The position numbers were made by a program, and so were the translations under genes. Below, in pieces: positions 57,550 through 64,000 of a stretch of 64,000 bases of DNA. Positions within the stretch are counted from its first letter, which is position 1. Every line of letters starts with the position of its first letter. This DNA is from Pseudomonas helmanticensis. GTDB lineage: Bacteria > Pseudomonadota > Gammaproteobacteria > Pseudomonadales > Pseudomonadaceae. The stretch spans positions 3,906,001 to 3,970,000 of the forward strand of contig NZ_FXUY01000001.1 of NCBI RefSeq assembly GCF_900182985.1, in the 5' to 3' direction. The notes beneath the pieces are model-generated. The model was given only the letters and a program-made list of their open reading frames with translations, ran no database searches and was not told where the DNA came from.

Positions 57550-57633
57550 TGTAGGAGCTGCCAAAGGCTGCGATCTTTTGGCGTTGTTTTGCAAAAACAG
57601 GATCAAAAGATCGCAGCCTTCGGCAGCTCCTGC
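57550..57633. repeat. REPIN, family A
   Basis: Inverted REP pair, left arm GTAGGAGCTGCCAAAGGCTG, right arm with GCTCCTGC instead of GCTCCTAC; both outer mismatches suggest ageing. Lies just before the acetyltransferase start. Confidence 0.9.
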
Positions 57634-57660
57634 ACGGAGTGCATTTTTGACGGGGTTACC

Positions 57661-58065
57661 ATGCCGGTTATCGTTCAAACGCTTGAAGACGCCAGTTATC
57701 AGGATCAACAGGATCTGCAGAAAATCTATCGTGATGCGCCCGAATGGCTGTTTTCGCCGTTTTCCGGTGAAGTGGAGCTGATCGAAAGTGCGTTGGCGGA
57801 CGGGACTTTTATTGCCGGACGTTTCAACGACCGTCTGCTCGGCGCTGCGCGCCTGCAAAGGCACCGCGACGTCTGGTACATGTCCCATTTGTGTGTACGA
57901 AAAGTTACTCGTCGCCGTGGGGTTGCCGAGCGGATGGTGAACCAAGCGCAGAAAATGGCGTCGCAAGCGGGGGCCGAACTGCGCCTGCGGGCACCCGCCG
58001 GGCACCTTGAAGCTCAGGCAATCGCCGCCCGGTTACAGGTGCCGCTGGAAGTCCTGACGACATGA
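57661..58065 (+). CDS. GNAT acetyltransferase, PanZ/PanM-like
   Basis: 134 aa from ATG 57661. Acetyl-CoA loop VTRRRGVAERMV. The N-terminal QDQQDLQKIYRDAP and the FIAGRFNDRLLGAARL strand align closely with E. coli PanZ (PanM), which binds acetyl-CoA and promotes self-cleavage of PanD in pantothenate synthesis. panD is not nearby. Recognition rests on my memory of the E. coli sequence; enzymatic acetylation is not implied. Confidence 0.8.
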   Translation: MPVIVQTLEDASYQDQQDLQKIYRDAPEWLFSPFSGEVELIESALADGTFIAGRFNDRLLGAARLQRHRDVWYMSHLCVRKVTRRRGVAERMVNQAQKMASQAGAELRLRAPAGHLEAQAIAARLQVPLEVLTT

Positions 58066-58143
58066 CGCCACACCGAACAGGGCCGTTGCAGCGCTATACT
58101 CCCCGGCTAAATTACGAATTCGACTAACTACAAGGACTCGCCC

Positions 58144-60369
58144 ATGAAAGCGTTCGGCAAAATCCTGGGTCTGGTACTTCTCGGGCTGTTGCTGATCATT
58201 GTGGCGGCAGGCTTTGCCCTGACCCACCTCTTCGATCCCAACGATTACAAAGACGAGATCCGCCAGATAGCCCGCGACAAGGCCCACATCGAGCTGACGC
58301 TCAATGGCGATATCGGCTGGAGCCTGTTCCCGTGGCTCGGCCTGGAATTGCACGAAGCCAGCGTGGCCACCCTGGTCAAGCCTGCCGAACCGTTTGCCGA
58401 TTTGCAGATGCTCGGACTGTCCGTGCGCGTGCTGCCGCTGCTGCGCCGTGAAGTGCAGATGAGCGATGTGCGCGTCGAAGGTCTGAACCTGCGCCTGAAC
58501 CGCGACAAGGACGGCCACGGCAACTGGGAAGACATCGGCAAGGTACCCGCCCCGGCCGGAGCGACGCCGCCAGCTGCTACCGCAGGCCAACCGGCCAGCG
58601 AACCTACTGCTGCCGTGGAAAAACCACCGCAGCCGATACGCCTCGACATCGATAGCCTGACCGTCAACAACGCCCGTGTTGAGTACAACGACGAGAAGAC
58701 CGGCAAGCAGTTCAGTGCCGAGAGCATCCAGCTGAGCACCGGCCCGGTGCATGATTCGACCAATATCCCGGTGAAAGCCACCGCGTTCCTCGGCACCAAT
58801 CAACCGGTCCTGCGCGTGCGCACCGAGCTCACCGGTGAGCTGCGCATCGAGCGCGCACTGCAACGCTACAAGTTCGAAGACATGAAACTGTCCGGCGAGC
58901 TGGCTGGCGATCCGCTGCAAGGCAAAACCATGACCTTCGCAGCTCAAGGGCAGATATCGCTGGATAAAGCCGCGAACGTCGCCGAATGGACCGGCATCAA
59001 GATTTCCGCCAACCAGTTGCGCGCCTTGGGCGAACTGAAAGCCAACGACCTCGACAAGACCCCGCAGATCACTGGCGGCCTCTCCATTGCCCAGTTCGAT
59101 CTGGCGAAGTTCGTCGACAGCATCGGTCAGAAACTCCCGGCCATGGCCGAAGGCAGCCTGAGCAAAGTCGAACTGGTCAGCCGGGTTGCTGCCACGCCAA
59201 CCAGCGTCGCCTTCGACAACATCAACCTGAAACTCGACGACAGCAGCTTCAGCGGCCGCATCGCCGTCGAAGACTTCGCCAAGCAATCGCTGCGCGCGAT
59301 CCTCAAGGCCGACACGTTCAACGTCGACCGCTATTTGCCGCCAAAATCGGCACAAGCCAACAGCGCCACGCAAGTGCGTCAGGCCGAAGTCGCCAGCACC
59401 GAAGCCGATGCCATGGCCGGCGCCGGTTCGACGCCGCTGCCGGACAAACCGAGCAAAACCGCCTGGAGCACTGAGCGCCTGTTGCCGGTCGAGCGTCTGG
59501 CCAAACTCGACGTCGATGCCGACCTGACCTTCGGCCAGTTGACCCTCGACAAGCTGCCGATCCAGAACGCCGCATTGAAAGCCACCGGCCAGGGCGGCCT
59601 GCTGACCCTGACCAATCTGAGCGGTGAACTGTACAACGGCGGCTTCGAAGCCAAAGGCACCCTCGATGTACGCCCAAGTGCGCCGGTACTGAACCTGCAG
59701 ACCAAGCTCAACCGCGTGCCGGCAGAAAAAATCCTCGAAAGCCAGGGCAAGAACCCGCCGGTCAAAGGTCTGGTGACCCTCACCAGCAACGTCACCAGCA
59801 GCGGCAATAGCCAGCAAGCGCTGATCGACACCCTCAACGGCAACGCCAGTTTCGTGATCAACAACGGCGTGCTGCTTAACGCCAACCTTGAACAGCAACT
59901 GTGCAAAGGCATCGCCACGCTCAACCGCAAAACCCTCAGCGGCGAGCCACGCGGCAAAGACACGCCATTCCAGGAGCTGAAAGGCAACCTGACTTTCCGC
60001 AACGGCATCGCCAGCAATCCGGACCTGAAAGTGCGCATCCCCGGCATGATCGTCAACGGTGATGGCGACATCGACCTGCGCGTGCTCGGCATGGATTACC
60101 GCGTTGGCATCATCGTCGAAGGCGACACCAGCGCCATGCCGGATCCGGCCTGCCAGGTCGGCGACAAGTTCGTCGGCATCGAGTGGCCGCTGCGCTGCCG
60201 AGGCCCGCTGGAACTCGGCGCCAAGGCCTGCCGTGTCGACAATGATCGCCTCGGTCAGGTCGCGACCAAAATGGCCGGCAACAAACTCAGCGAGAAGATC
60301 GACGAAAAACTGGGTGACAAAGTCAGCCCGGAACTGAAAAACGCATTGAAGGGGCTGTTCAAGCGATGA
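58144..60369 (+). CDS. asmA: AsmA family protein
   Basis: 741 aa, one N-terminal TM helix (ILGLVLLGLLLIIVAAGFALTHLF) and a long beta-rich periplasmic region with an AsmA domain at both ends (DIGWSLFPWLGLELHEASV near the start; GNASFVINNGVLLNANLEQQ and the C-terminal DLRVLGMDYRVGIIVEGDT). AsmA-like proteins form bridge-like structures that move phospholipids between membranes. Overlaps mutY by ATGA. Confidence 0.94.
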   Translation: MKAFGKILGLVLLGLLLIIVAAGFALTHLFDPNDYKDEIRQIARDKAHIELTLNGDIGWSLFPWLGLELHEASVATLVKPAEPFADLQMLGLSVRVLPLLRREVQMSDVRVEGLNLRLNRDKDGHGNWEDIGKVPAPAGATPPAATAGQPASEPTAAVEKPPQPIRLDIDSLTVNNARVEYNDEKTGKQFSAESIQLSTGPVHDSTNIPVKATAFLGTNQPVLRVRTELTGELRIERALQRYKFEDMKLSGELAGDPLQGKTMTFAAQGQISLDKAANVAEWTGIKISANQLRALGELKANDLDKTPQITGGLSIAQFDLAKFVDSIGQKLPAMAEGSLSKVELVSRVAATPTSVAFDNINLKLDDSSFSGRIAVEDFAKQSLRAILKADTFNVDRYLPPKSAQANSATQVRQAEVASTEADAMAGAGSTPLPDKPSKTAWSTERLLPVERLAKLDVDADLTFGQLTLDKLPIQNAALKATGQGGLLTLTNLSGELYNGGFEAKGTLDVRPSAPVLNLQTKLNRVPAEKILESQGKNPPVKGLVTLTSNVTSSGNSQQALIDTLNGNASFVINNGVLLNANLEQQLCKGIATLNRKTLSGEPRGKDTPFQELKGNLTFRNGIASNPDLKVRIPGMIVNGDGDIDLRVLGMDYRVGIIVEGDTSAMPDPACQVGDKFVGIEWPLRCRGPLELGAKACRVDNDRLGQVATKMAGNKLSEKIDEKLGDKVSPELKNALKGLFKR

Positions 60370-61433
60370 GAGCGGAGCAGTTTTCCACGGCGGTGCTGGA
60401 ATGGTTCGACCGCCATGGCCGCCATGATCTGCCTTGGCAGCTGGACATCAACCCGTATCGGGTGTGGGTGTCGGAGATCATGTTGCAGCAGACCCAGGTC
60501 AGCACCGTGCTGAATTACTTCGACCGTTTCATGGCCGCACTGCCGACGGTCGAAGCGCTGGCCGAAGCGCCGGAAGATGAAGTGCTGCACTTGTGGACTG
60601 GCCTTGGTTACTACACCCGCGCACGCAACCTGCAGAAGACCGCGAAGATCGTCGTCAGTCAGTACGGTGGCGAGTTTCCGCGTGACGTCGAAAAGCTTAC
60701 CGATCTGCCGGGCATCGGCCTCTCCACTGCGGGCGCAATCGCCAGCATTAGCATGAGCCTGCGCGCACCGATCCTCGACGGCAACGTCAAACGCGTGCTG
60801 GCGCGCTTTACCGCGCAAGAGGGCTATCCCGGCGAGCCAAAGGTCGCCAAACAACTGTGGGCCAACGCTGAGCGCTTTACGCCGCATGATCGGGTCAACG
60901 CCTACACCCAGGCGATGATGGATCTCGGCGCCACGCTGTGCACGCGCAGCAAGCCGAGTTGCCTGTTGTGTCCGCTGGAGCGTGGTTGCGAGGCGCACAT
61001 GCTCGGTCTCGAAACCCGCTACCCGATCCCCAAGCCGCGCAAAGCCATTCCGCAGAAGCGCACGCTGATGCCGATGCTCGCCAACGGCGACGGCGCGATT
61101 CTGCTTTACCGTCGCCCCTCGAGCGGTTTGTGGGGCGGCTTGTGGAGCCTGCCGGAACTCGATGGCCTCGACGACCTGCATCATCTCGCCGACCAGCACT
61201 CGCTGACCATGGGCGAGCAGCAGGCGCTGCCGAACCTTGTCCACACGTTCAGCCATTTCCAGCTGTCCATCGAACCCTGGCTGGTTCAGGTACAGGAGGC
61301 CGCCCATCACGTGGCCGAGGCCGACTGGCTCTGGTATAACCTCGCCACCCCGCCGCGCCTGGGCCTCGCCGCCCCGGTCAAAACCTTGCTCGAACGCGCG
61401 GCCGCCGTCTTGAATGCAGGAGAGTCGCCATGA
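60366..61433 (+). CDS. mutY: A/G-specific adenine glycosylase
   Basis: 355 aa. Removes adenine mispaired with 8-oxoguanine. HhH motif [15 protein letters not shown] with catalytic Asp in the following NVKRVLARF region, [4Fe-4S] cysteines C-x6-C-x2-C-x5-C in [19 protein letters not shown], and a C-terminal NUDIX-like 8-oxoG recognition domain. Translationally coupled to asmA upstream and yggX downstream. Confidence 0.97.
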   Translation: MRAEQFSTAVLEWFDRHGRHDLPWQLDINPYRVWVSEIMLQQTQVSTVLNYFDRFMAALPTVEALAEAPEDEVLHLWTGLGYYTRARNLQKTAKIVVSQYGGEFPRDVEKLTDLPGIGLSTAGAIASISMSLRAPILDGNVKRVLARFTAQEGYPGEPKVAKQLWANAERFTPHDRVNAYTQAMMDLGATLCTRSKPSCLLCPLERGCEAHMLGLETRYPIPKPRKAIPQKRTLMPMLANGDGAILLYRRPSSGLWGGLWSLPELDGLDDLHHLADQHSLTMGEQQALPNLVHTFSHFQLSIEPWLVQVQEAAHHVAEADWLWYNLATPPRLGLAAPVKTLLERAAAVLNAGESP

Positions 61434-61702
61434 CCCGCACCGTAATGTGCCGCAAGTACAAAGAACAACTGCCAGCCCTGGAACGCCCTCCGTACCCGGG
61501 CGCCAAAGGTCAGGACATTTTTGACCACGTCTCCGCCAAGGCCTGGGCCGACTGGCAGAAACATCAGACGCTGTTGATCAACGAAAAGCGTCTGAACATG
61601 ATGAACGCCGAAGATCGCAAATTTCTCCAGGGCGAAATGGACAAGTACTTCTCCGGTGAGGAATACGCTCAAGCCGAAGGCTACGTTCCGCCTGCAGAGT
61701 AA
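61430..61702 (+). CDS. yggX: Fe(2+)-trafficking protein YggX
   Basis: 90 aa, begins [20 protein letters not shown], family length and sequence conserved ([20 protein letters not shown]). Implicated in iron transfer and protection of Fe-S proteins such as MutY. ATGA overlap with mutY. Last core protein gene before tRNA-Phe. Confidence 0.97.
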   Translation: MTRTVMCRKYKEQLPALERPPYPGAKGQDIFDHVSAKAWADWQKHQTLLINEKRLNMMNAEDRKFLQGEMDKYFSGEEYAQAEGYVPPAE

Positions 61703-61767
61703 ACCCCGCAAAATCGGGGGTCGGATCGTAAGCGACGGAATTAATTTAAGAAATTTTAAAAAAGTCG

Positions 61768-61796
61768 TTGACGTAAATCCGAAAAACCCTTTTAAT
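61768..61796 (+). promoter_or_regulatory. Sigma70 promoter of tRNA-Phe
   Basis: TTGACG, 17-base spacer, TTTAAT, then a GC-rich discriminator (GCGCCCC) just upstream of the tRNA. This is the form of a stringently controlled stable-RNA promoter. Confidence 0.85.
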
Positions 61797-61806
61797 GCGC
61801 CCCGTT

Positions 61807-61882
61807 GCCCAGATAGCTCAGTCGGTAGAGCAGGGGATTGAAAATCCCCGTGTCGGCGGTTCGATTCCGTCTCTGGGCACCA
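61807..61882 (+). tRNA. tRNA-Phe (anticodon GAA)
   Basis: 76 nt with encoded CCA. Acceptor GCCCAGA pairs TCTGGGC; D arm GCTCAGTCGGTAGAGC; anticodon arm GGGGATTGAAAATCCCC with anticodon GAA; T arm CGGCGGTTCGATTCCGTC. A strong promoter precedes it and a terminator follows. Boundary between core synteny and accessory DNA. Confidence 0.98.
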
Positions 61883-61889
61883 AATACCG

Positions 61890-61922
61890 AAAACCCTGAA
61901 TCGCAAGATTCAGGGTTTTTTT
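61890..61922 (+). terminator. Terminator of tRNA-Phe
   Basis: AAAACCCTGAATC-GCAA-GATTCAGGGTTTTTT: 9-bp stem plus A:T extension, GCAA tetraloop, seven T's. Confidence 0.95.
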
Positions 61923-62299
61923 ATGCCTGCGATTTGATCATCCGCTGCAATCCCCCGCCACGCCCTCCTCTTCAGACCCCATCGCCATCGGGTGTACTGG
62001 AAAAAACCGAAAATCTGTATCTCTCCCTGCGCCGGGAAAATCGCCAGTATTTCCTCAGCCTTGGCGAACCACTTTCTGGCTCTACCTTGCGCGCCAACAC
62101 CCTCTGGATGTCTTCCGGCACCAGAGCGCAAAACTGATTTTTTTAATAGATCGGCGTCCACCGCAAGGTCACCTCCCGTCCAGTTAAAAAATCCAAAAAC
62201 CACCCAAACGGGCGAACGGCAACGACTGCTTTTCAAACACCCCAGGACTGATGCTGGCGACTGATTGCGCCCGGCATAAACGAGCGAAACGGACGACGT
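61923..62299. other. Non-coding 377-base stretch between tRNA-Phe and sbnA
   Basis: No convincing gene, no integrase, no duplicated tRNA end (attR-like copy) and no recognisable Fur box. A minus-strand frame from about 62135 to 61966 is open for nearly 60 codons (for example ALVPEDIQRVLARK and RLRKYWRFSRRRERYRFS) and may be the remnant of a gene, but it lacks a start and I do not recognise it. The sbnA promoter must lie here; none is obvious. Confidence 0.5.
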
Positions 62300-63274
62300 A
62301 TGATCAAACAACTTATCAATGAAGATAGTTATGTGCAGATCGAGGATCTTTGCAGCGCAAGGATTCAATTGAAGATCGAAGGACTGAATCCTGCCGGATC
62401 CATCAAGCTCAAAACCGCTCACGCGATCATCTCCGACCTGGAAGGTCGCGGATTGATCAGCCGCAATACCCGCCTGATCGAATCGTCATCAGGCAACCTC
62501 GGCGTGGCGCTGGCCATGGTCTGCGCAGCCAAGGGCTACAAATTTGTCTGCGTGATCGATCCGAATATTTCTGCGCCGAACAGAAAGCTGATGCACGCCC
62601 TCGGTGCCGAAATGCTCATGGTTGATCAGCGCGACGAAAACGGCGGGTACCTGAACTCGCGGATTCGTCTGATCGAGCAACTGGTCGCCGACAACGCCGA
62701 CTACATCTGGCTCAATCAATACAAGAACCCGGTCAACCCGCTGGCGCACTACCAGGCCACGGCCAAGTCCATTGCCCACAAGTTTCCACACGTCGACTAC
62801 CTCTTCGTCGGCGCTGGCACTACCGGCACGCTGATGGGCTGCAAGAACTACTTCGCCGAACATCACCCACGCACCAAAGTCATCGCCGTCGATACCGTCG
62901 GTTCGGTCACTTTCGGCTTGCCTGGCGGTACACGCCATATTCCGGGGCTCGGCACCAGCCGCCGTCCGGAAATCTTCGAACCGGCCGGCATCCACGATTT
63001 CCTGTCCATCCCGGAGGAGCAGACGATCAAGATCTGCCGCTGGCTGGCGCAACGCTACGGCCTGCTTTTCGGTGGTTCCACCGGCACGGTCCTGGCCGGT
63101 GTTCAGCAATGGGCGCACCACATCCGTCCCGACGATGTGGTGGTGGCGATTTCACCGGACATGGGTGAGCGCTACCTCGAAACCATCTACTCCGACGACT
63201 GGGTCACCCAACGCATCGGCGCATCAGCATTGCAACCTCTCTTCCCAGAAATCGCTCTGGCACTTTCGGCGTAA
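62300..63274 (+). CDS. sbnA: N-(2-amino-2-carboxyethyl)-L-glutamate synthase, SbnA-like
   Basis: 324-aa PLP enzyme of the cysteine-synthase fold. PLP lysine Lys36 in NPAGSIKLKTA, substrate loop SSSGNLG (residues 62-68; CysK has TSGNTG), and the phosphate loop GAGTTGTLMG at about 172-181. SbnA condenses O-phospho-L-serine with L-glutamate to N-(1-amino-1-carboxy-2-ethyl)-glutamate, the precursor of L-2,3-diaminopropionate. Identification is by the SSGNLG and GGTRHIPGLGTSRRPE features as I recall them and by the adjacent sbnB. ATG 62300 with GGACGAC upstream; 6 bases separate it from sbnB. Confidence 0.88.
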   Translation: MIKQLINEDSYVQIEDLCSARIQLKIEGLNPAGSIKLKTAHAIISDLEGRGLISRNTRLIESSSGNLGVALAMVCAAKGYKFVCVIDPNISAPNRKLMHALGAEMLMVDQRDENGGYLNSRIRLIEQLVADNADYIWLNQYKNPVNPLAHYQATAKSIAHKFPHVDYLFVGAGTTGTLMGCKNYFAEHHPRTKVIAVDTVGSVTFGLPGGTRHIPGLGTSRRPEIFEPAGIHDFLSIPEEQTIKICRWLAQRYGLLFGGSTGTVLAGVQQWAHHIRPDDVVVAISPDMGERYLETIYSDDWVTQRIGASALQPLFPEIALALSA

Positions 63275-63280
63275 TCCCTC

Positions 63281-64000
63281 ATGACCACACAATCATTGCT
63301 TCGACCATTCCACGTGATTCCTGGCGCCGCCATCAAGAACATCCTCGACGAACTTCGTCAGGAAGCCATCGAGATCGTTGCCCAGACCTACCTGACCCAC
63401 GAACGTGGCGAAACCGTTAACCCCGACAGCTACTTCCTGCGTTTCCCGGAACAGCCGGCGAACCGGATCATTGCCCTACCGGCGGCGATCATCGACAGCG
63501 AAGGCGATCAGTCAGTCTCCGGGATCAAGTGGATTGCCAGTTATCCGGACAACATCAAGTCGGGAATCCCGCGCGCGTCTGCGGTGCTGATTCTTAACGA
63601 TCCGGACACCGGATATCCGTACGCGCTGCTCGAAGGCGCGCTGATCAGTGCAGTCAGAACCGCCGCGTCCGCAGTGCTCGGCGCCTGGTGGCTGAACGGT
63701 CGGAACAAGCGCGCATCGCGGCTTTCGATCATTGGCGGCGGCGTGATTGCACGCAATATCCTCGAGACGTTCTTCAGCGATGACTGGTCGTTCGACCGAG
63801 TTGAAATCCACGACCTCAACGCTGACTCGGCTCAGGCGCTGGCGACATTCGGTGAACAACTCGGCTTGCCGGATGTACAACAGGTTTCACTGGAACAGGC
63901 GCTGAGCGCTGACGTCGTGGTTTTTGCCACCAGCGCCGGCGAACCCTACGTCAACGGCAAAGGCACATTCCGCCCGGGGCAGATCGTGCTGAACATCTCG
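63281..64000 (+). CDS. sbnB: 2,3-diaminopropionate biosynthesis protein SbnB, N-terminal part
   Basis: 240 codons are in the window; the gene continues beyond 64000. Ornithine cyclodeaminase/mu-crystallin family. Begins MTTQSLLRPFHVIPGAAIKN; contains GIKWIASYPDNIKSGIPRAS, YPYALLEGALISAVRTAASAVLG and the NAD Rossmann loop IIGGGVIARNIL. SbnB oxidatively cleaves the SbnA product with NAD to give L-2,3-diaminopropionate and 2-oxoglutarate. Six bases downstream of sbnA, so one operon. Confidence 0.93.
   Translation, partial: MTTQSLLRPFHVIPGAAIKNILDELRQEAIEIVAQTYLTHERGETVNPDSYFLRFPEQPANRIIALPAAIIDSEGDQSVSGIKWIASYPDNIKSGIPRASAVLILNDPDTGYPYALLEGALISAVRTAASAVLGAWWLNGRNKRASRLSIIGGGVIARNILETFFSDDWSFDRVEIHDLNADSAQALATFGEQLGLPDVQQVSLEQALSADVVVFATSAGEPYVNGKGTFRPGQIVLNIS

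Noticed and set aside
61923..62299. Fur box controlling sbnAB
   Set aside because: No stretch resembles GATAATGATAATCATTATC even loosely; siderophore assignment therefore lacks regulatory support in this window.
61883..64000. Integrase gene or attR site marking a genomic island at tRNA-Phe
   Set aside because: No integrase frame and no second copy of the tRNA 3' end within the window. The island idea stays an inference.

Overview
The window is a chromosomal segment of a fluorescent Pseudomonas, most likely in the P. fluorescens group. The supports are a complete Pseudomonas-type hut locus, the gene order opgGH-dtd-pip-hut-fbp-typA-thiI-glnA-ntrBC-secB-hisBHAF-mutY-yggX (from memory, close to P. 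aeruginosa PAO1 PA5077-PA5148), high GC content, and dense REP/REPIN palindromes. Species assignment is inference.

Layout. 1-3985 (minus strand): opgH (partial) and opgG for periplasmic glucan synthesis, a 159-bp imperfect inverted repeat upstream of opgG, then dtd and pip. 4206-19015: histidine utilisation. A long minus-strand operon runs hutU, an NCS1 permease, hutX-hutW-hutV, a degenerate histidase (hutH1), the catalytic histidase, hutI and hutG. hutC-hutD (minus) and hutF (plus) diverge from a shared operator region. A sigma54 promoter with an overlapping HutC-type operator lies upstream of hutU. 19105-29840: lipocalin and small lipoprotein genes, an amino-acid-type dCache chemoreceptor, a YefM/RelE-type toxin-antitoxin pair, DUF924, fbp and the DUF3999-DUF2339 membrane pair. 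30008-36881: glgP, a YkgJ-family gene, typA and thiI.

37098-43383 is the nitrogen control region: glnA behind a sigma54 promoter, two DUF4124 genes, ntrB-ntrC, and just downstream of ntrC a second sigma54 promoter feeding a threefold-repeated structured RNA. By position, promoter and architecture I identify this as the nitrogen-responsive sRNA NrsZ. 43379-50997 holds trmL, secB-grxC-rhodanese, gpmI and envC-ctpA-yibQ, an order also familiar from enterobacteria. 51007-51502 is a palindromic repeat whose core is expanded four times in tandem. 51520-61702 carries an orphan solute-binding protein, hisB-hisH-DUF2164-hisA-hisF, an OFA-family transporter, a PanZ-like acetyltransferase and asmA-mutY-yggX.

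The core backbone ends at tRNA-Phe (61807-61882). Beyond it begins what looks like accessory DNA: an sbnA-sbnB pair, predicted to make L-2,3-diaminopropionate from O-phosphoserine and glutamate. sbnB runs off the window, so the product of the presumed biosynthetic cluster cannot be seen.

The most interesting items are the sbnAB pair at a tRNA boundary, the histidase paralogue without the Ala-Ser-Gly cofactor triad retained inside the hut operon, the NrsZ-like RNA, and the palindromic repeats, including the opgG upstream inverted repeat and the tandem array. Many smaller repeats are REPINs of at least five families that occupy nearly all of the larger intergenic gaps.
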